Assembly: GCF_018255755.1 (NCBI RefSeq)
Contig: NZ_CP073766.1
Coordinates: 3,162,001 to 3,226,000 of the forward strand
Direction: 5' to 3'
Length of the DNA stretch: 64,000 nucleotides
Source: Chitinophaga sp. HK235
GTDB lineage: Bacteria; Bacteroidota; Bacteroidia; Chitinophagales; Chitinophagaceae
Shown: in pieces, positions 61,542 to 64,000 of the stretch
How positions within the stretch are numbered: position 1 is the stretch's first letter
How the letters are laid out: the number at the start of each line of letters is the position of its first letter
Translations under genes and position numbers: made by a program
Notes under the pieces: model-generated
Seen by the model: only the letters and a program-made list of their open reading frames with translations
What the model was told of the DNA's origin: nothing
Database searches by the model: none

Positions 61542-64000
61542 ATGAAAAAAGACCGGATGATCACCCTTTTGCGGCACCTGGGCGCTGTGGCGCTTTTTGC
61601 GGGCCTTGCCATGCTTTTCTGCAGTCCGCTGCTGGATGGTAAAGCACTGTTCCAATCAGACATGATGCATTTCAAAGGCATGGAAAAAGAAGCGGCAGAC
61701 TATTACAAAGCCACCGGTGATGTTCCGTTGTGGAGCAACAGCATGTTTGGCGGCATGCCCACCTATGTTATCTATACTGGGCCGCCGGTGGCCAAAACCT
61801 ATTATCTCAACAAACTCTTTACCCTGTGGCTGCCTAATCCGGCAGATATGTTATTTATCAATATGCTGGGGATGTATGTGCTGTTGTCTGTACTCAATTT
61901 CCGTTACTGGATCAGGATCCTGGGTGCACTCGCCTATGGATTTGCCACCTTCAGCATCATCAGCATGGATGCGGGGCATATCACCAAAGTGATGGCCATG
62001 GCCTATATCGCGCCGATGCTGGGCGGTATTATTCTCGCCTACCGCGGCCGGCTGGTGGCAGGCGCCTGCCTTACCGCACTGGCCACTACCATGCTGATCT
62101 ACAACAACCACCTGCAGATTGCGTATTATGCACTTATCATGGTAGCCGGACTGATCATCAGCACTTTTATCCAGGCATACCGCAGCAAACAGTTGCCTGC
62201 TTTCGTACGTGCGTCAGCGATATTGGCTATAACGGCTATCCTGGCCATTTTGCCCAATGTAGACAACCTGATGATCCTGAAAGAGTATACCCGTTATACC
62301 ATCCGTGGCAGTGAATCGGAACTGAAAACCGAACAGAAAAAAGCACCGGGGCTGGACCTGAGCTATGCATTTCAATGGAGTTATGGTCCCGGCGAAACCT
62401 TTACTATGCTGATACCGGGTGTAGTCGGCAATTCCACTTCCGAAAAGTTGTCTGTCAACTCCCATACCTACAAGGCCCTGAAATCGCTGGGCATGTCAGA
62501 TGAAAAGGCGAAGAAGGAAGTCACCAATGCCCAATGGCCCCTGTACTGGGCCGGACAGCCCATGACCGGAGGCCCGGTATATATCGGTGCTATTATTTGT
62601 TTACTGGTAGTGCTGGCACTACTGATTATCCGCAGTCCGCACAAATGGTGGCTGGTAGCCGTTTCCATCTTTGCCATCCTGCTCAGCTGGGGTTATAACT
62701 TTGCCCCTTTCAATAACTTTTTATTCTACCATCTGCCGTTGTACAACCGGTTCAGAGCCCCAACCATGGCCCTGATCATCCCGCAAATCACGTTTGTGGT
62801 GCTGGCCTGCTGGGCATTACAGGAACTGCTCAGCGGAGAACAATCCCGGGAACATTTGCTGCTGCAACTGAGGAAAGCCTTCGTGATCACTGCCGGACTG
62901 GTAGTCGGTATTGCAGTATTGGGGCCTTTTGTGTACACGTTCAGAGGTCCGTACGATGCGTATCACCTGCAGCAATACACGCAGTGGCTGGGAGGTAAGG
63001 AAGCCGCTACTAAACTAATGACTGCATTAAGGAAAGACCGGAGCCAGCTGTTGCTGATGGATGGTCTTCGCACGCTGGCCTTGCTGCTGCTGACCTTTGG
63101 TATATTGTGGGCTTGTCTGAAAGAGAAGCTGAAACCGCAGCTGGCCATGGTTCTGGTTGGCATCCTGACTGTCGCAGACCTGTTTCTGGTAGATAAAAAC
63201 TATATGGGAGAAGATAGCTTCATAACACCCGAAGCGCTGGACTCCTATATCACACCTTCTGCTGCAGACAAGGAGATCCTGAAGGACAAAACGCTCTATT
63301 ACCGTGTATTGAACCAAACCACCAACCCCTGGCTGGACGCCAGCACCTCCTATCTGCACAAATCCATTGGCGGCCAAAGTCCGGCCAAGCTGTGGATTTA
63401 TCAGGACCTGATTGATCATCAGCTGGTCCGCAACAACCCTGCGGTGCTGAATATGCTGAACACCCGGTATATTATTTCAGAAAATCCCGAAACAGGTGAG
63501 CCGGTAGCGCAAAAGAATGAAGGTGCGCTGGGCAACGGCTGGTTTGTTCAAAACATCCGGTGGGCGGCCAATGCCAACGAAGAAATGCAGGCCATGGACG
63601 CTTTTAATCCGAAAGACACGGTGATCATTGATCAGCGGTTTCAGTCCGGACTGGGCACTTTCTCACCCGGGAAAGACAGTGCTGCCCGTATAGAACTGGT
63701 CCGCTATGGCCTGAACGATCTTCACTTTACCTCGCAGAATACGCAGGACGGTTTTGGGGTGTTCTCCGATATCTATTATCCTGCCGGCTGGCGTGCTTTT
63801 ATCGACCATCAGGAAACAGATATTATCCGTGTAAACTATGCGCTGCGCGGGTTAAAGATACCTGCCGGCAAACATGAAATTGAATTCCGTTTCCGCCCGG
63901 ACAACTTTATTGCGGGCCGTAAAATAGCAGCCGGTTCATCCTGGCTCTTGCTGATACTGGTGGCTGCAGGGCTGTTATGGGAGCTGTTTGGGGGCAACCC
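61542..64000 (+). CDS. YfhO-family membrane protein, 3'-truncated by the window edge
   Basis: At least 819 residues are visible from the ATG at 61,542, and no stop codon was found before the window ends. Helix 1 (HLGAVALFAGLAMLF) is followed by the periplasmic SDMMHFKGMEKEA loop with its acidic residues and PLWSNSMFGGMPTY, the YfhO signature. Many further helices follow, and a C-terminal soluble beta-rich part from ~residue 620 includes YPAGWRAFIDH. YfhO-type proteins are GT-C-like and help transfer sugars to envelope polymers. The target here is unknown. Confidence 0.85.
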   Translation, partial: MKKDRMITLLRHLGAVALFAGLAMLFCSPLLDGKALFQSDMMHFKGMEKEAADYYKATGDVPLWSNSMFGGMPTYVIYTGPPVAKTYYLNKLFTLWLPNPADMLFINMLGMYVLLSVLNFRYWIRILGALAYGFATFSIISMDAGHITKVMAMAYIAPMLGGIILAYRGRLVAGACLTALATTMLIYNNHLQIAYYALIMVAGLIISTFIQAYRSKQLPAFVRASAILAITAILAILPNVDNLMILKEYTRYTIRGSESELKTEQKKAPGLDLSYAFQWSYGPGETFTMLIPGVVGNSTSEKLSVNSHTYKALKSLGMSDEKAKKEVTNAQWPLYWAGQPMTGGPVYIGAIICLLVVLALLIIRSPHKWWLVAVSIFAILLSWGYNFAPFNNFLFYHLPLYNRFRAPTMALIIPQITFVVLACWALQELLSGEQSREHLLLQLRKAFVITAGLVVGIAVLGPFVYTFRGPYDAYHLQQYTQWLGGKEAATKLMTALRKDRSQLLLMDGLRTLALLLLTFGILWACLKEKLKPQLAMVLVGILTVADLFLVDKNYMGEDSFITPEALDSYITPSAADKEILKDKTLYYRVLNQTTNPWLDASTSYLHKSIGGQSPAKLWIYQDLIDHQLVRNNPAVLNMLNTRYIISENPETGEPVAQKNEGALGNGWFVQNIRWAANANEEMQAMDAFNPKDTVIIDQRFQSGLGTFSPGKDSAARIELVRYGLNDLHFTSQNTQDGFGVFSDIYYPAGWRAFIDHQETDIIRVNYALRGLKIPAGKHEIEFRFRPDNFIAGRKIAAGSSWLLLILVAAGLLWELFGGN

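Overview
The window looks like a chromosome segment of a Bacteroidota bacterium, most likely a Chitinophaga-like member of the Chitinophagaceae. This is inferred from the sequence, not searched. The evidence is: several exact or near matches to the Bacteroidota -7 promoter box TAnnTTTG with no Shine-Dalgarno sites; a TonB-linked receptor N-terminus at the left edge; very large RHS/YD-repeat surface proteins; class I lanthipeptide genes of the type known from Chitinophaga; and many SPI/SPII-exported proteins.

Left part (1-7.8 kb): the start of a TonB-linked outer-membrane protein (minus strand), a collagen-like lipoprotein, then a redox/detoxification pair (zinc alcohol dehydrogenase and a cupin-carboxymuconolactone decarboxylase fusion) divergent from an AraC-type regulator, and a FecA-like TonB-dependent receptor.

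Centre-left (8.0-32.4 kb): nine minus-strand genes with gaps of 26 nt or less, or short overlaps. They appear to form one 24-kb transcription unit with a promoter near 32,470 and a terminator near 7,960. In order of transcription they are: an outer-membrane beta-barrel-like protein (814 aa), an Fn3-like secreted protein, a small lipoprotein, a 2226-aa SpvB/RHS-like surface protein with a PA14-like domain, a LolA-like secreted protein, a 2900-aa LamG/RHS protein with a variable C-terminal tip, a lipoprotein that could be its immunity partner, a modular secreted esterase, and a stand-alone copy of the esterase's N-terminal domain. This is the best candidate in the window for an undescribed system: a Bacteroidota RHS surface or toxin apparatus with its own barrel.

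Middle (32.7-43.1 kb): a polytopic membrane protein, a GH5-like glycosidase, a TolB/CsgG-like secreted protein, a lanthipeptide precursor followed by a LanC cyclase but with no dehydratase in the window, an amino-acid permease, a LamG-endonuclease/exonuclease/phosphatase fusion, a PepSY membrane protein and an Ntn amidase.

Right part (43.2-64 kb): three export systems. (1) An AraC regulator and an RND adaptor-pump-TolC operon with a trailing TetR gene; the same tandem 14-bp direct repeat precedes both the araC gene and the pump operon. (2) A CusCBA-like heavy-metal RND operon with an embedded DUF190 gene. (3) A tetR-SDR-MFS(DHA2) cluster in which each gene is preceded by the same TATACC-N4-GGTATA palindrome. 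A low-GC GNAT-like gene with an overlapping small partner lies between (1) and (2). The window ends inside a YfhO-family membrane protein gene.
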